Origin: Caldifarciminota bacterium
GTDB lineage: Bacteria; Hydrothermota; UBA3073; JACQXS01; JAGMCI01
Reading direction: 5' to 3'
NCBI GenBank assembly: GCA_023129325.1
Contig: JAGMCI010000046.1
Coordinates: 1 to 43,673 of the forward strand
DNA: 43,673 nt
The notes under the pieces were generated by a model. The model ran no database searches and was not told the origin of the DNA. It worked only from the letters and a program-made list of their open reading frames with translations. Numbering within the stretch: the first letter of the stretch is position 1; every line of letters begins with the position of its first letter. Below, piece after piece: positions 24,601 through 32,760 of the stretch. Made by a program: the position numbers and the translations under genes.

Positions 24601-24951
24601 TCAAATGACCCTGATGAGAGCATATACAATGAGCCTGTTAAATTTAATTATCATCCTGGGGTTGAGGAAATTACTGAAATGGTTCCTAAAGCTGTCTGTC
24701 TCTTTGAGAGCAGACCAAATCCGGTCTTTAGATACACGGAGATTAAGTATGGATTACCAAATAGACTATGGGTGAGCTTAAAGATTTATGACTTATCAGG
24801 CAGACTTGTAAGCACACCAGTAAATGGCTATAAGGAACCGGGCTGCCACTCAGTCTTCTTAGACACTAAAGATTTCATGGGTGGCATCTATTTCTACAAA
24901 TTAATCACAAAAGAAGAAACCCTGACCAAAAAACTTATCCTCTTAAAATAA
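21616..24951 (+). CDS. Gingipain-like C25 cysteine peptidase with three ASH-like repeats and C-terminal sorting domain
   Basis: The 1111-residue secreted peptidase starts after AGGAGGT (21604-21610) with signal peptide MRKGFVIFAGMLSLWGMVFA, cleaved before GEITHTIYF. A propeptide (to about 225) precedes the C25 domain ('VDYVIITPSTYESYFQKLVD'). The likely catalytic pair is His463 (HFAAHGG) and Cys498 (NAICCWVGA), with the same 35-residue spacing as in the 9216 paralog. From about 695 there are three tandem repeats beginning 'PDIxVxPDTLEFEI' (DNA about 23696, 24035, 24350) that are strongly similar to each other. The C-terminus 'ESRPNPVFRYTEIKYGLP...SLKIYDLSGRLVS...GGIYFYKL' is a sorting domain. 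It is the first of four consecutive exported proteins and a cleaner relative of the repeat-laden 9216 gene. Substrate unknown. Confidence 0.92.
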   Translation: MRKGFVIFAGMLSLWGMVFAGEITHTIYFSPADFSFSKIKGYDFITLSGCGHTNRIGEPMLPYINVSALIPPSATAKEVKIVSIESAEVHGTYKLFPAQPPRPISAETPLKFVKPKPEIYSLPIPYPKEKISNLHTGSMAGFRLASLDIYPVQYIPGEGTIRLFTRITFSLHYDEHSTQVKAIYKKKMDLFKETVRKMIINPGDIDIFSPPLLSHKGSKLLPADIVDYVIITPSTYESYFQKLVDWKEKKGLKKAKVVTTDWIYPNYTGIDNQEDIREFIKDADTTWGTSYFLLGGDTYVVPYRGCFGEVDTNFYPAPPYVIDSFIPCDLYFSDLDGNWDADGDGVYGEFIAQWSSSDDSVDMYPDVFIGRAPIENVGECTTFVEKVLRYEKNPSLTYQEGLLLPAEILWPGYPGDIVNDSIANLAPSSYQKSKLYETSGNLSDVAVMDSINSGFGFVHFAAHGGWSLISTGATYISNSEADNAANMNKLCVCNAICCWVGAMDYDCIVERFMNDPDGGSVAWIGNSRYGWGSGVLPAWSERIDIKMFYRLWHQGDYNIGKNLGNAKSAFIPGADQVWKWCIYDLNLFGCPEMPVWTRNPDSLSVTHSSIVSTGSSVFNVHVDSVITGGADVENAYVCLMCKSDTTVYARGYTNLSGDIGIPVSPGIAGDTMWITVTKHNFLPYEGYAIVSAGPDITVSPDTLEFEIILAKQTDTDTMWVDNVGTANLNVDSITTSTSWVDSIWPTNFTVFPRKTPVTVVTGIPVTVRVDTQGVSPGTYYGNLLIHSNDPDESIYYEFVKLTISEPDIAVSPDTLEFEIMLVKQTDTDTMWIKNMGAANLNVDSITTGISWVDSIGPTNFSLLPGDSELVIVTVDTQGVSPGTYYGNLLIYSNDPDGSIYCEPVKFVVTGTPDIAVLPDTLEFEIAKQTDTDTMWIKNMGSANLDVTNITKTQAWIISIDTTSFTVLPGDSQPVEVIVSGSGLTIGIYYDSLTITSNDPDESIYNEPVKFNYHPGVEEITEMVPKAVCLFESRPNPVFRYTEIKYGLPNRLWVSLKIYDLSGRLVSTPVNGYKEPGCHSVFLDTKDFMGGIYFYKLITKEETLTKKLILLK

Positions 24952-25045
24952 GCCACACCCCCGTCAAATCGGGACGCAACCACATTGTTTTTTCCTCTAC
25001 TGAGGGCAATTTTTATAATAATTTGTAAAAAAATGCTTGCACCCC

Positions 25046-25073
25046 TTGACAAACTGAATAAATAAATTATATA
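25046..25073 (+). promoter_or_regulatory. Likely promoter of 25093 gene
   Basis: TTGACA (25046-25051), a 16-nt spacer and TATATA (25068-25073); GAGGG (25081-25085) follows as a Shine-Dalgarno sequence. The remaining 24952-25045 gap shows only a weak CCCGTCAAATCGGG-type palindrome (24961-24974). Confidence 0.6.
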
Positions 25074-25092
25074 TATAATAGAGGGTAATGAG

Positions 25093-27576
25093 ATGAGTAG
25101 AGTATCATATTATAAAAAAAGCTTAATTTCGCTATTTAAGCTTCAGTATCTTGGTTTTGTCAGTGTGGGTCTACTCATTATTTTTAGCACAACAAGAGTA
25201 GAAGGAGTAACAAGATGGATTGGTGGCACAAGTAGTAATTGGCATAATACTGACAACTGGGATAATGGTATACCAACATCGAGCGATACTGCGAGAATTC
25301 AGGATAATACCCCATATCCCATAATACAGAGCGATGATGCTGTTTGTAAAAGGCTTGTGATAAATGCAGGTGCCTCTCTTAATTTAACAGGAGGGTGCAA
25401 ATTGACGGTTGGGACTGAGAATGTTGAAACGATTGTAATAGGGGGAATACTTACTTTTGATGAAATAGGGGATACTATTATTACTTCTGGAAGAGTGACA
25501 GTCCAGGATGGTGCTACCCTTAATATCTCAGATGGTTATTTTGATATCAATGGCACTAATCCTGTTATCGGGGAGGACCATACTGTTCTTGAATCTACTT
25601 GTAACTTCAATATGTCTGGAGGCGTATTTGATTGCAGAGGCTATCTTGAGATACAACAAATTAATGAAAATGTAACTGGGGGGACAATTTTTTGCGCAGG
25701 CATAGGATTTGCGGACCAGGTTGATGGCTTTATTCCAAGTGGTGGCACAATTATTGCTGTAGGTTCATTAGAGGAAAGAGGAATAGACTTTTTTGATACC
25801 TTAAGCGTGGTCTATAATATACAAATTGGCGATGGTGTAAATCCTTGCACTAACTGGGTTTGGACCGCTGATTCATCAGCTCACAAATATGAATTAGATG
25901 TGCTTGGGAACCTCACAGTTGCGGAAAATGCTGTATTTTATGACTTTACTAATGACGACGACTTTGGGACTACAGTCCATCACACTCTTGATGTAGAAGG
26001 TAATATATTGATTAATGGCAGATTGGAACTTGAAGACCCTCAAAATTATATCTGGTGTGGAGGAGATTGGACTGATAATGGGACATTTATTCATGGAAAT
26101 TCAACTGTTTATTTTGATGGGAGCGGAAGCGATAATCAGACCATTGGTTCGGGTTCCGAGACCTTTTATAATCTTACTGTGGATAAGGCTGGGGAGGACC
26201 CTGGCGACCTTAAGCCAGAGAGCGACCTCATTATAGAAAAGAATCTAAGAATAAATAGTGGCACTTTGGAAATGGCTACAGGGAGTTCACTTAAGCTTAC
26301 AGATTCACTTATTGTAAATTCAGGTGGAACAATAAGATTAGTTGGCACATCTATTGATTCAGTTACTATAACTCATAATGGAACTGGTAGCTACGCTTTT
26401 ACTGTAAATTCTGGTGGGACCATAGATGCAAAGTATTATAAGTTTGAATATATGGATGTAAATGGGATAAACATAAGGAGTGGAGCTACAATTACCAAAT
26501 ATCCTGTTATAGGAGGAGAGCCTGGAGATAGTTGCGGATTAAGTTACGGCAGTTTTGCTCATGGTGCATCGGGTGGCACGATGCTTACTATAGATAATAA
26601 TCAAGGAGACCCTGATACACTATTCCTTGAAAGGGTGAGCTTTGATACATTATGGAGTGAAGGAGTCGCACATAATGTGACAAAAAATATATCACAGGGG
26701 CTTGTTTGCTTTACCGGTGGCCCATTTTATGGTCTGGGTGGCAACTTTTGGGGTGAGGATTGGGATGATGATGTATATAATAGAATCTCCTGGGAACAAC
26801 GCCCACTTGGTGTTGAACTCGCATGGTTTGAGGCAATAGGTCAATATGAATCAGTCTTACTGCAATGGATGACAGAATCAGAACCTGATAATGCAGGGTG
26901 GCTACTTGCGAGAAGTAAAGAGGCAGGATTCAAGAGTTCAAGGTGTCAAGATAAATTCAAATTGCAAAATGTAAATTGGAAAGTGAAAAATGAAAGCCCT
27001 ACCCGACAGATGGCAGGCAGGCAAAAACTGAAAACATCAGACGCAGATTTACGCAGAGACAAACTTCCCACTTCCCACTTCTCACTTCCTACTTCTGACA
27101 ATTGGCAGATAATAGCAGAAGTTCAAGCAGAAGGCGAAGGGCATATTTATAACTGGGTTGATTCATTAGTTGAAGCAGAAAACACTTATTGGTATAAACT
27201 CGGTAGTATAGACAATAATAGTGACACAACCTGGTATGATGATTATATTGATTCTGCTACTCCAAGAGCTTACAGGGTTGTCAAATTTGATTTAAAGCAA
27301 TCCTGGCCAAATCCATTTGCAGAGCATACAACTATCAAGTATGCTGTTCCTGGTAAATTGCCTTCAGCTAATAAACCTAATGTCTCATTAAAGATTTATG
27401 ACATATCGGGCAGACTTGTCAATACGATTATTAATGAGAAAGTGGCTCCCGGCTCTTATACTGTTAATTGGGATGGTAAATCTAATTATGGCAAATCTCT
27501 TCCTGCAGGAACATACTTCTGTAGACTTGAAGTAGGCAGATACAAACAAGCCAAAAAACTTATCCTTTTAAAATAG
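25093..27576 (+). CDS. Exported beta-helix-like protein with C-terminal sorting domain
   Basis: This 827-residue protein has a long basic N-region and hydrophobic core (about 10-38, ending 'TTRVEG'). It is followed by 'TRWIGGTSSNWHNTDNWDNG', a start typical of large repetitive surface proteins. Residues 70-560 are rich in short G/T/N-containing strands ('GGILTFDEIGDTIITSGRVTVQDGATLN') that suggest a right-handed beta-helix. After a 'VELAWFEAIGQYESVLLQW' segment come about 60 residues that look repeat-derived (DNA 26930-27105). The C-terminal sorting domain is 'QSWPNPFAEHTTIKYAVP...SLKIYDISGRLVNT...LPAGTYFCRLEVG'. No enzymatic motif was seen. The last 27 bp of coding sequence and about 40 bp downstream are nearly identical to the end of the 29890 gene. 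Confidence 0.85.
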   Translation: MSRVSYYKKSLISLFKLQYLGFVSVGLLIIFSTTRVEGVTRWIGGTSSNWHNTDNWDNGIPTSSDTARIQDNTPYPIIQSDDAVCKRLVINAGASLNLTGGCKLTVGTENVETIVIGGILTFDEIGDTIITSGRVTVQDGATLNISDGYFDINGTNPVIGEDHTVLESTCNFNMSGGVFDCRGYLEIQQINENVTGGTIFCAGIGFADQVDGFIPSGGTIIAVGSLEERGIDFFDTLSVVYNIQIGDGVNPCTNWVWTADSSAHKYELDVLGNLTVAENAVFYDFTNDDDFGTTVHHTLDVEGNILINGRLELEDPQNYIWCGGDWTDNGTFIHGNSTVYFDGSGSDNQTIGSGSETFYNLTVDKAGEDPGDLKPESDLIIEKNLRINSGTLEMATGSSLKLTDSLIVNSGGTIRLVGTSIDSVTITHNGTGSYAFTVNSGGTIDAKYYKFEYMDVNGINIRSGATITKYPVIGGEPGDSCGLSYGSFAHGASGGTMLTIDNNQGDPDTLFLERVSFDTLWSEGVAHNVTKNISQGLVCFTGGPFYGLGGNFWGEDWDDDVYNRISWEQRPLGVELAWFEAIGQYESVLLQWMTESEPDNAGWLLARSKEAGFKSSRCQDKFKLQNVNWKVKNESPTRQMAGRQKLKTSDADLRRDKLPTSHFSLPTSDNWQIIAEVQAEGEGHIYNWVDSLVEAENTYWYKLGSIDNNSDTTWYDDYIDSATPRAYRVVKFDLKQSWPNPFAEHTTIKYAVPGKLPSANKPNVSLKIYDISGRLVNTIINEKVAPGSYTVNWDGKSNYGKSLPAGTYFCRLEVGRYKQAKKLILLK
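26930..27105. repeat. Repeat-derived stretch inside the 25093 gene
   Basis: The stretch joins several sequences that elsewhere are intergenic repeats: AATTGCAAAATGTAAATTGG, a GGCAGGCAGGCAAAA piece, ACGCAGATTTACGCAGAGAC, and the pyrimidine-rich CTTCCCACTTCCCACTTCTC (relatives at 1-25, 594-617 and 655-675). The reading frame stays open through all of it. Confidence 0.65.
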
Positions 27577-27616
27577 AGATACTTGGAACCACGGATTTTA
27601 CGGATTAGACAGATTA
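27550..27616. repeat. 67-bp duplicate of gene end, copy 1
   Basis: The last 9 codons, stop and downstream 'TAGAGATACTTGGAACCAC...' are shared with 32641-32707 with two mismatches by eye. Confidence 0.85.
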
Positions 27617-27627
27617 AAATTTAAAAC

Positions 27628-27655
27628 TTGACAATTGAATTTTTTATAGTATATT
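27628..27655 (+). promoter_or_regulatory. Promoter upstream of 27663 small ORF
   Basis: TTGACA (27628-27633), a 16-nt spacer and TATATT (27650-27655), then 7 nt to the ATG at 27663: the same spacing as the tpiA and deoC promoters. Confidence 0.65.
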
Positions 27656-27662
27656 ATAAACA

Positions 27663-27770
27663 ATGAGTTTTCTGCTAATCAACTTTTCACTTTTAATTTT
27701 AAATTTTACACTTTCTACCCCCCCCTATAGAAACAATTTCTTAGAAGAACTAATTCGTGCTCCCCCATAA
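27663..27770 (+). CDS. Short leader ORF (35 aa), leaderless start, signal-peptide-like
   Basis: The ORF begins 7 nt after a good -10 box and encodes MSFLLINFSLLILNFTLSTP followed by a short polar tail ending 'LIRAPP'. The hydrophobic N-terminus resembles a signal peptide. Much of it derives from the repeat-like CTTTTCACTTTTAATTTTAA stretch, so it may be the old start of the 27854 gene cut off by an insertion, or a leader peptide. Function unknown. Confidence 0.4.
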   Translation: MSFLLINFSLLILNFTLSTPPYRNNFLEELIRAPP

Positions 27771-27780
27771 TTAACAATTT

Positions 27781-27810
27781 TCCACCAGAGGCGGATCAGC
27801 CTTTGGCTGA
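27781..27810. repeat. 30-bp double palindrome
   Basis: TCCACCAGAGGCGGA joined to TCAGCCTTTGGCTGA. It is built like the copies at 311-340, 32590-32619 and 40647-40676, but the second 15-bp half differs in sequence. Confidence 0.85.
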
Positions 27811-27853
27811 AACTAATCACCATTTAACTATTTAACCAAAACAGGAGGGAAAA

Positions 27854-29839
27854 ATGAAAGTATTCAAAGTAGCTTTAATAGCTTGTTTGTTTTCAGCAAG
27901 CTCAGTTTATGGTGGGCTGGTATTTGATACAAATACACCCGGGGCAACTGCTGGAAATGGTGGCAGGAAGCTTGCAAGGGAAACAGGGGCTGAGCTACAC
28001 GCTGTAGCACAACATTACATTGAGCAAATTCCACCGCACTATATGTGGCATCCATTAGATGCTCATATTTGGTATGCTGCAAGCCCAGATGGTGGGACCA
28101 GCTGGCCAACTGTGGAGCCTGTTACTGAGGTAAAGGACCATGCATCAACAATTGCATTAGATGGCAGTGGCAAGCCAAATGTTTGCTGGATGCGTGATGA
28201 GGGCATAAATTTGCGTCTCTTCCACAAAAGAAGAATAGGGGAGAATGACTGGGGTTTAGAGACGGAATTATGGGGTGCATCACGTATATGCGGGCTTTCA
28301 GTTAGTGAGCCGAGCTTGACAATCCATGACAATACTGCACATGTGGTCATAAAGGTGGGGCAATACGACCCTGCTTTCTTTATTATTGATGGAGTGGAGT
28401 GTGCTATTAAACACACTGGTGTTAAGCACGGATGGCTTGATATAACTAATCCCGAAGGCACAATCACTTGGGAGATAGTAGACAGCTGGGAGGATACAAT
28501 TCCTAAGGAGGAATTTGAAAGAGAGGAGCTTGAAAAGGGACCTGCTGTCATCGGCGGTTCTGTATCAATTGCACTTGGGCAGGCTTCGCCAGGCGGTCCT
28601 GTTAATAGGCCTTTTATTGTGTGGGAGAAAAAGGGAGAAATATGGTGTAATGTATCGGGCCCAGATGGCAGTGAGTACGAGAAGGTAAGTGGAATGTATT
28701 ACAATTGTCATGAACCATTCATAGATTGGTATGGTGACTCGGCAAGAGTAGTATGGTCAGATCCTGAAGGAGGTATTTTCTGTAAAGCAGGGGCTTGGAA
28801 CGCATCTAATGAATTTGTTTGGAATAATATACCCCTTAAAATAGTCACATTTGGTGATCCGCATTGTCCAACAGTAGCAGGCAACCATATCGTATGGCAT
28901 GATAGTAGTGACGGAGATTGGGAGATATATCTACACCGTGGAGATACTGGTGAGTTGCTTCAGATAACCAAGAATGCTATTCCAGATCAATATGCTCATA
29001 GCAATTTTCAACAACTTGCAGAAGAGCAGGTTGTTCGCTTTATTTGGACTCAGGATCTAAGGACTCAGGAGGAAGGCTGTCCTGTAGTATATGAAGAATT
29101 GTGTCTTAAAGGAGCCAAGCTCGCCTTTTCCTCTGCGGATGTTGGAGGTGAAACTCCGTCACCTTATACTGAGTATAGAGATGGTTATTTCATCTACGCA
29201 TCGGATACTGTAAGGGTTGATTTCGCATATGATGAATTGGTATATCGGTTACCTAACCTTAATCCCATCTATGATTATAGACTTGTTGTTGTGGGTTACA
29301 ATGAGCACGAAGGTAAACCATGGAAGTGGAATGAGCAGGTGAAAGTGGATGGGGAAATGGCAAGAGTTTTGGGAGTTGCTTCAGGTGTTCCTGATACTAT
29401 AAGCATGGATATTCCGCTCGTGTATTATGAGGATGACAATGAAGTTGAGGTAACTATGAGAAGGCTTACCGGCGATTTTGCTGCAATATCAGAACTTAAG
29501 CTCTATCAGTTTGAAAGACTTCCTAAGGGCGGCGGAGCTCAATCCTGTGCATCTACAGAACCCAATTTGTTTAACCTTAGAAGTTTCCCAAGTCCATTTA
29601 CCAATAGCACTACTATTAAGTATACACTCCCACGACAGAGCATGATTAGTCTCAGTGTTTACGATATAAGTGGAAGGTTAGTTAGGACTCTGATAAGTAA
29701 TGAAAAGCCTTCAGGAACTCATGTTGTAAAATGGAACGGAAAAGACGACTACGGTAAACCTGTGAACAGTGGAATTTACTTCTATCGTTTGGAAGCAGGT
29801 ACATCTATCACCACTCAGAAGACACTCCTGTTGAGATAG
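27854..29839 (+). CDS. Exported propeller-like (sialidase-like fold) protein with C-terminal sorting domain
   Basis: The 661-residue protein starts after AGGAGGG (27843-27849). The signal peptide MKVFKVALIACLFSASSVYG is followed by GLVFDTNTPG. Segments such as 'IWYAASPDGGTSWPTVEPVT', 'STIALDGSGKPNVCWMRDEG' and 'KPNRPFIVWEKKGEIWCNVS'-like strands recall Asp-box beta-propellers, though I cannot assign a sialidase active site. Residues after about 410 form a jelly-roll-like region. The C-terminus 'RSFPSPFTNSTTIKYTLP...SLSVYDISGRLVRTL...NSGIYFYRLEAG' is a sorting domain. It lies in the run of four exported genes. Likely surface located; ligand unknown. Confidence 0.85.
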   Translation: MKVFKVALIACLFSASSVYGGLVFDTNTPGATAGNGGRKLARETGAELHAVAQHYIEQIPPHYMWHPLDAHIWYAASPDGGTSWPTVEPVTEVKDHASTIALDGSGKPNVCWMRDEGINLRLFHKRRIGENDWGLETELWGASRICGLSVSEPSLTIHDNTAHVVIKVGQYDPAFFIIDGVECAIKHTGVKHGWLDITNPEGTITWEIVDSWEDTIPKEEFEREELEKGPAVIGGSVSIALGQASPGGPVNRPFIVWEKKGEIWCNVSGPDGSEYEKVSGMYYNCHEPFIDWYGDSARVVWSDPEGGIFCKAGAWNASNEFVWNNIPLKIVTFGDPHCPTVAGNHIVWHDSSDGDWEIYLHRGDTGELLQITKNAIPDQYAHSNFQQLAEEQVVRFIWTQDLRTQEEGCPVVYEELCLKGAKLAFSSADVGGETPSPYTEYRDGYFIYASDTVRVDFAYDELVYRLPNLNPIYDYRLVVVGYNEHEGKPWKWNEQVKVDGEMARVLGVASGVPDTISMDIPLVYYEDDNEVEVTMRRLTGDFAAISELKLYQFERLPKGGGAQSCASTEPNLFNLRSFPSPFTNSTTIKYTLPRQSMISLSVYDISGRLVRTLISNEKPSGTHVVKWNGKDDYGKPVNSGIYFYRLEAGTSITTQKTLLLR

Positions 29840-29849
29840 AAATCTCGGT

Positions 29850-29879
29850 GAGGGAGAGGGAAGTTATTCCCTCTCCCTC
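29850..29879. repeat. Perfect 13-bp-stem hairpin before the Kelch gene
   Basis: GAGGGAGAGGGAA (29850-29862), loop GTTA, TTCCCTCTCCCTC (29867-29879). It lies between the 27854 stop and the 29890 ATG. No T-run follows, so it is not a classical terminator, but its 3' arm ends 10 nt before the ATG and could sequester the initiation region. Confidence 0.85.
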
Positions 29880-29889
29880 CGCACTTCCT

Positions 29890-32667
29890 ATGAATTTACT
29901 CCTCTTATCGATATTATTTATTGAGAGTTTAAATCCTCACTTTCCTTTTCAGGATACCTCTTATGTTATAAAAGAAATTGATGGGCTTAAGTTTCGAGTC
30001 TCATCTTCAAAACCTCCTATGCCCTCTCAGCACCTAAAATCGGGTTCTCCTGAAGAATGGTGCTTTATTCCATTACAATCACCCGATGGAGTGACAGACC
30101 ATGTAGCTATTTACGATACTCCTAATAAAAGGATGATAGTCTTTGGTGGATGGACTGGCAATAGTTGGGACGAGCAGGTGTATGCCTTATACTTGAATGG
30201 TGAGGAAGAATGGCAAGTGCTCTCCCTGAAAGGAAATAAGCCACCCGCAAGATTTCTATGTTCTCACAATGCTATTTATGATTCTCTAAATCATCGTATG
30301 ATTCTCTGGGGTGGATATGATAAAGATGCAAATCCTCTGTACGATGTCTGGTCATTGAATCTCCCAGAAGGAGGAGAAGAATGGACTGAAATTACACCCA
30401 CAGGGGATCATCCATCAGCAATAGCTAACCTTACTACTATTTATGACCCTGTAAATCAAAGGATGGTTCTGTTTGGCGGGGTAGATAGTGTTATTCGTTA
30501 TAATGAAGTTTGGTCTCTTGATTTAACATTGGGAAATGAGGTATGGACAAAACTTAATCCAGCGAGAACTCCACCAACTCCAAGGTCTGGTCATACAGCA
30601 ATCTACGACCCAGTTAATCACAGTATGATTATTTTTGGGGGAAGAGATAATAATGGATATCTTAATGAAGTCTGGTCATTGGACTTAACTGCTGGATTAG
30701 AAGAATGGATTAATCTCGCTACCACAGGTGATATTCCTTTACCCAGGAGAGGCCTTTCTGCTATTTATGACCCCCAAAATCACACAATGGTAATTTTTGG
30801 AGGTTATTTTTATGCTGATGGTTTTATATGTTATAACGATGTTTACTCTCTGGATTTAAGTACTATACTCTGGGAGCAGATTGTCACATTTGGTCTTCTC
30901 CCTTCTCCAAGATGCCTCCATTCTGCTGTTTATGATTCAAAGAGAGACCAAATGGTTGTTTTCGGGGGTACGCCACTTTCTGCTGGGATTGTGGCTCCAG
31001 TATATAATGATACGTATGTCTTAAACACATCGTCTTTGGAATGGTCGCGGCTTTGTCCTATAGGAACTTCACCTACAAGCAGGCGCGACCACACTGCAAT
31101 TTACGATGCATATAACTACAGAATGGTCGTATTTGGTGGTGTGGACCATACACTCAGCACCACAGTTTGTAGTGATGCGTATTCACTGGATTTATCTACA
31201 CTAACTTGGCACGAAATACCAACTATAAGAGAGCTTTCACCGTGGAGGTGTATGCATACTGCAATTTACGATATACACAATCAACGGATGGTTGTCTTCG
31301 GAGGCGAAGATACAACTGTTTTTGGAGAACCTTCTAATGATATATGGTGTATGGATCTCACTCTCGGAAGTGAAGTATGGGCTCTTTTAACACCTACTGG
31401 ACCTTCTGTGCCACCAAAAGGTGACCATATAGCAATTTACGACCCTGTGAATCAACGAATGCTAATTTGTTTTGGTCCAGACACAGCAAATGATACTGTT
31501 TATGCCTTAAATTTAACCATAGGAAGTGAAGAATGGTCATGCCTTAATATTAGTGGAAACATATGGTCTGATTTTGGTGCAACTACTGTCTATGATTCAT
31601 TGTATCACAGGATGATTGTTTTTGGGGGTTATTATGCTGCTACTGACGAAAACTCTTATGCTCTGGATCTAATTTATGGAAATGAGAATTGGTATCCTCT
31701 AAATCCAACCGGCACTCCACCGGAACACCCTTGTCCTTTCAATCATACAGCAATTTACGACGTTGCTAATCAAAATATGGTCGTATATGGAGGGAAGCGT
31801 TATCAATATGCAAGTGATAGCATTTGGATATTGACATTGAATTCAGAAAGTGAAGTATGGAGCAAGCTTCTCCCTTTGGGAGTCTGGCCCCCAGGAAGAT
31901 GTATGCATACCGCAATTTACGATCCCATTGGCTATAGAATGATTGTTTTTGGAGGTGACTGGAATGGAGGGTCTTACCGCGACACTTGGATTCTTACTTT
32001 GCCAAATGAGAAAGATACTTTGCTACCAACTGCCGATTTGCTTCGTCCCGATGGTAGTGAATCTTTTACTATTGGGACTTATGATACCATTCGCTGGATT
32101 GCAAATGACGAAACTAAGGTTACAAGAATAGACCTATTTTTATCTATAGATGGTGGCTTAACTTATCCAGATACAATAAGGCTCTGGGTTCAAGTAGATA
32201 CTCCTTACATCTGGAAAGTTCCAAATAAACCAAGTACTACCTGTAAAATCAAAGTCAAAGCTTACGATTCTGGCTATAACTCAGTCTCCGACGAATCCGA
32301 TTCCTGCTTCACAATCATTGAAACTGGAATAGAAGAGACAGAAGTTAGAGGTCAGAAGTTAGAATTTAGATTATTTCAGAATCGTCCTAATCCCTTTCAT
32401 CGGACTACCGTGATTCGTTATACCTGCCCGTGTCCGTCTAATGTTTCTCTCAAAATCTATGATGTAACAGGCAGATTAGTCACAAAATTGGTTGACAAAC
32501 CACAAAAACCAGGTTATTATACTATAGAGTGGCGTGGTAAGGATAATCAAGACAGAACACTTCCTTCAGGTATTTATTTCATGAGATTATGTGCCAAAGG
32601 CACATCCGCCTCTGGCGGAGAGACAGACAATTATAAAGCAGCCAAAAAACTTATTCTTTTAAAATAG
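29890..32667 (+). CDS. Exported Kelch-repeat protein with C-terminal sorting domain
   Basis: I take the ATG at 29890, which begins the signal-peptide-like MNLLLLSILFIESLNPHF. An upstream GTG at 29848 would add residues coded by the hairpin. About ten Kelch-type repeats follow, each with 'xxYDxxNxRMVxFGG' and 'YNEVWSLDLxxxxxxW', forming a beta-propeller. The sorting domain 'FQNRPNPFHRTTVIRYTCP...LKIYDVTGRLVTKL...LPSGIYF' is split near its end by the 30-bp module at 32590-32619, which encodes 'CAKGTSASGG' in frame. The domain start ('EVRGQKLEFRLFQNRPNPF') is strikingly like that of the 43089 gene. No clear Shine-Dalgarno sequence. Role probably binding at the cell surface; ligand unknown. Confidence 0.87.
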   Translation: MNLLLLSILFIESLNPHFPFQDTSYVIKEIDGLKFRVSSSKPPMPSQHLKSGSPEEWCFIPLQSPDGVTDHVAIYDTPNKRMIVFGGWTGNSWDEQVYALYLNGEEEWQVLSLKGNKPPARFLCSHNAIYDSLNHRMILWGGYDKDANPLYDVWSLNLPEGGEEWTEITPTGDHPSAIANLTTIYDPVNQRMVLFGGVDSVIRYNEVWSLDLTLGNEVWTKLNPARTPPTPRSGHTAIYDPVNHSMIIFGGRDNNGYLNEVWSLDLTAGLEEWINLATTGDIPLPRRGLSAIYDPQNHTMVIFGGYFYADGFICYNDVYSLDLSTILWEQIVTFGLLPSPRCLHSAVYDSKRDQMVVFGGTPLSAGIVAPVYNDTYVLNTSSLEWSRLCPIGTSPTSRRDHTAIYDAYNYRMVVFGGVDHTLSTTVCSDAYSLDLSTLTWHEIPTIRELSPWRCMHTAIYDIHNQRMVVFGGEDTTVFGEPSNDIWCMDLTLGSEVWALLTPTGPSVPPKGDHIAIYDPVNQRMLICFGPDTANDTVYALNLTIGSEEWSCLNISGNIWSDFGATTVYDSLYHRMIVFGGYYAATDENSYALDLIYGNENWYPLNPTGTPPEHPCPFNHTAIYDVANQNMVVYGGKRYQYASDSIWILTLNSESEVWSKLLPLGVWPPGRCMHTAIYDPIGYRMIVFGGDWNGGSYRDTWILTLPNEKDTLLPTADLLRPDGSESFTIGTYDTIRWIANDETKVTRIDLFLSIDGGLTYPDTIRLWVQVDTPYIWKVPNKPSTTCKIKVKAYDSGYNSVSDESDSCFTIIETGIEETEVRGQKLEFRLFQNRPNPFHRTTVIRYTCPCPSNVSLKIYDVTGRLVTKLVDKPQKPGYYTIEWRGKDNQDRTLPSGIYFMRLCAKGTSASGGETDNYKAAKKLILLK
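32590..32619. repeat. 30-bp double palindrome inside Kelch protein sorting domain
   Basis: TGTGCC-AAA-GGCACA followed by TCCGCC-TCT-GGCGGA. It is read as CAKGTSASGG, the same frame as the minus-strand copy at 311-340 (CAGGTSAFGG). Confidence 0.9.
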
Positions 32668-32707
32668 AGATACTTGGAACCACAGATTTTACGGATTAGA
32701 CAGATTA
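32641..32707. repeat. 67-bp duplicate of gene end, copy 2
   Basis: Matches 27550-27616 except two positions by eye. The rest of the gap to 32760 carries an inverted repeat of the ACCACAGATTTTAC / GTGAAATTCGTGGT kind. Confidence 0.85.
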
Positions 32708-32760
32708 TTTAATTTAAATCTATGTGAAAATTTGTGAAATTCGTGGTTAAAAAGAAATTT

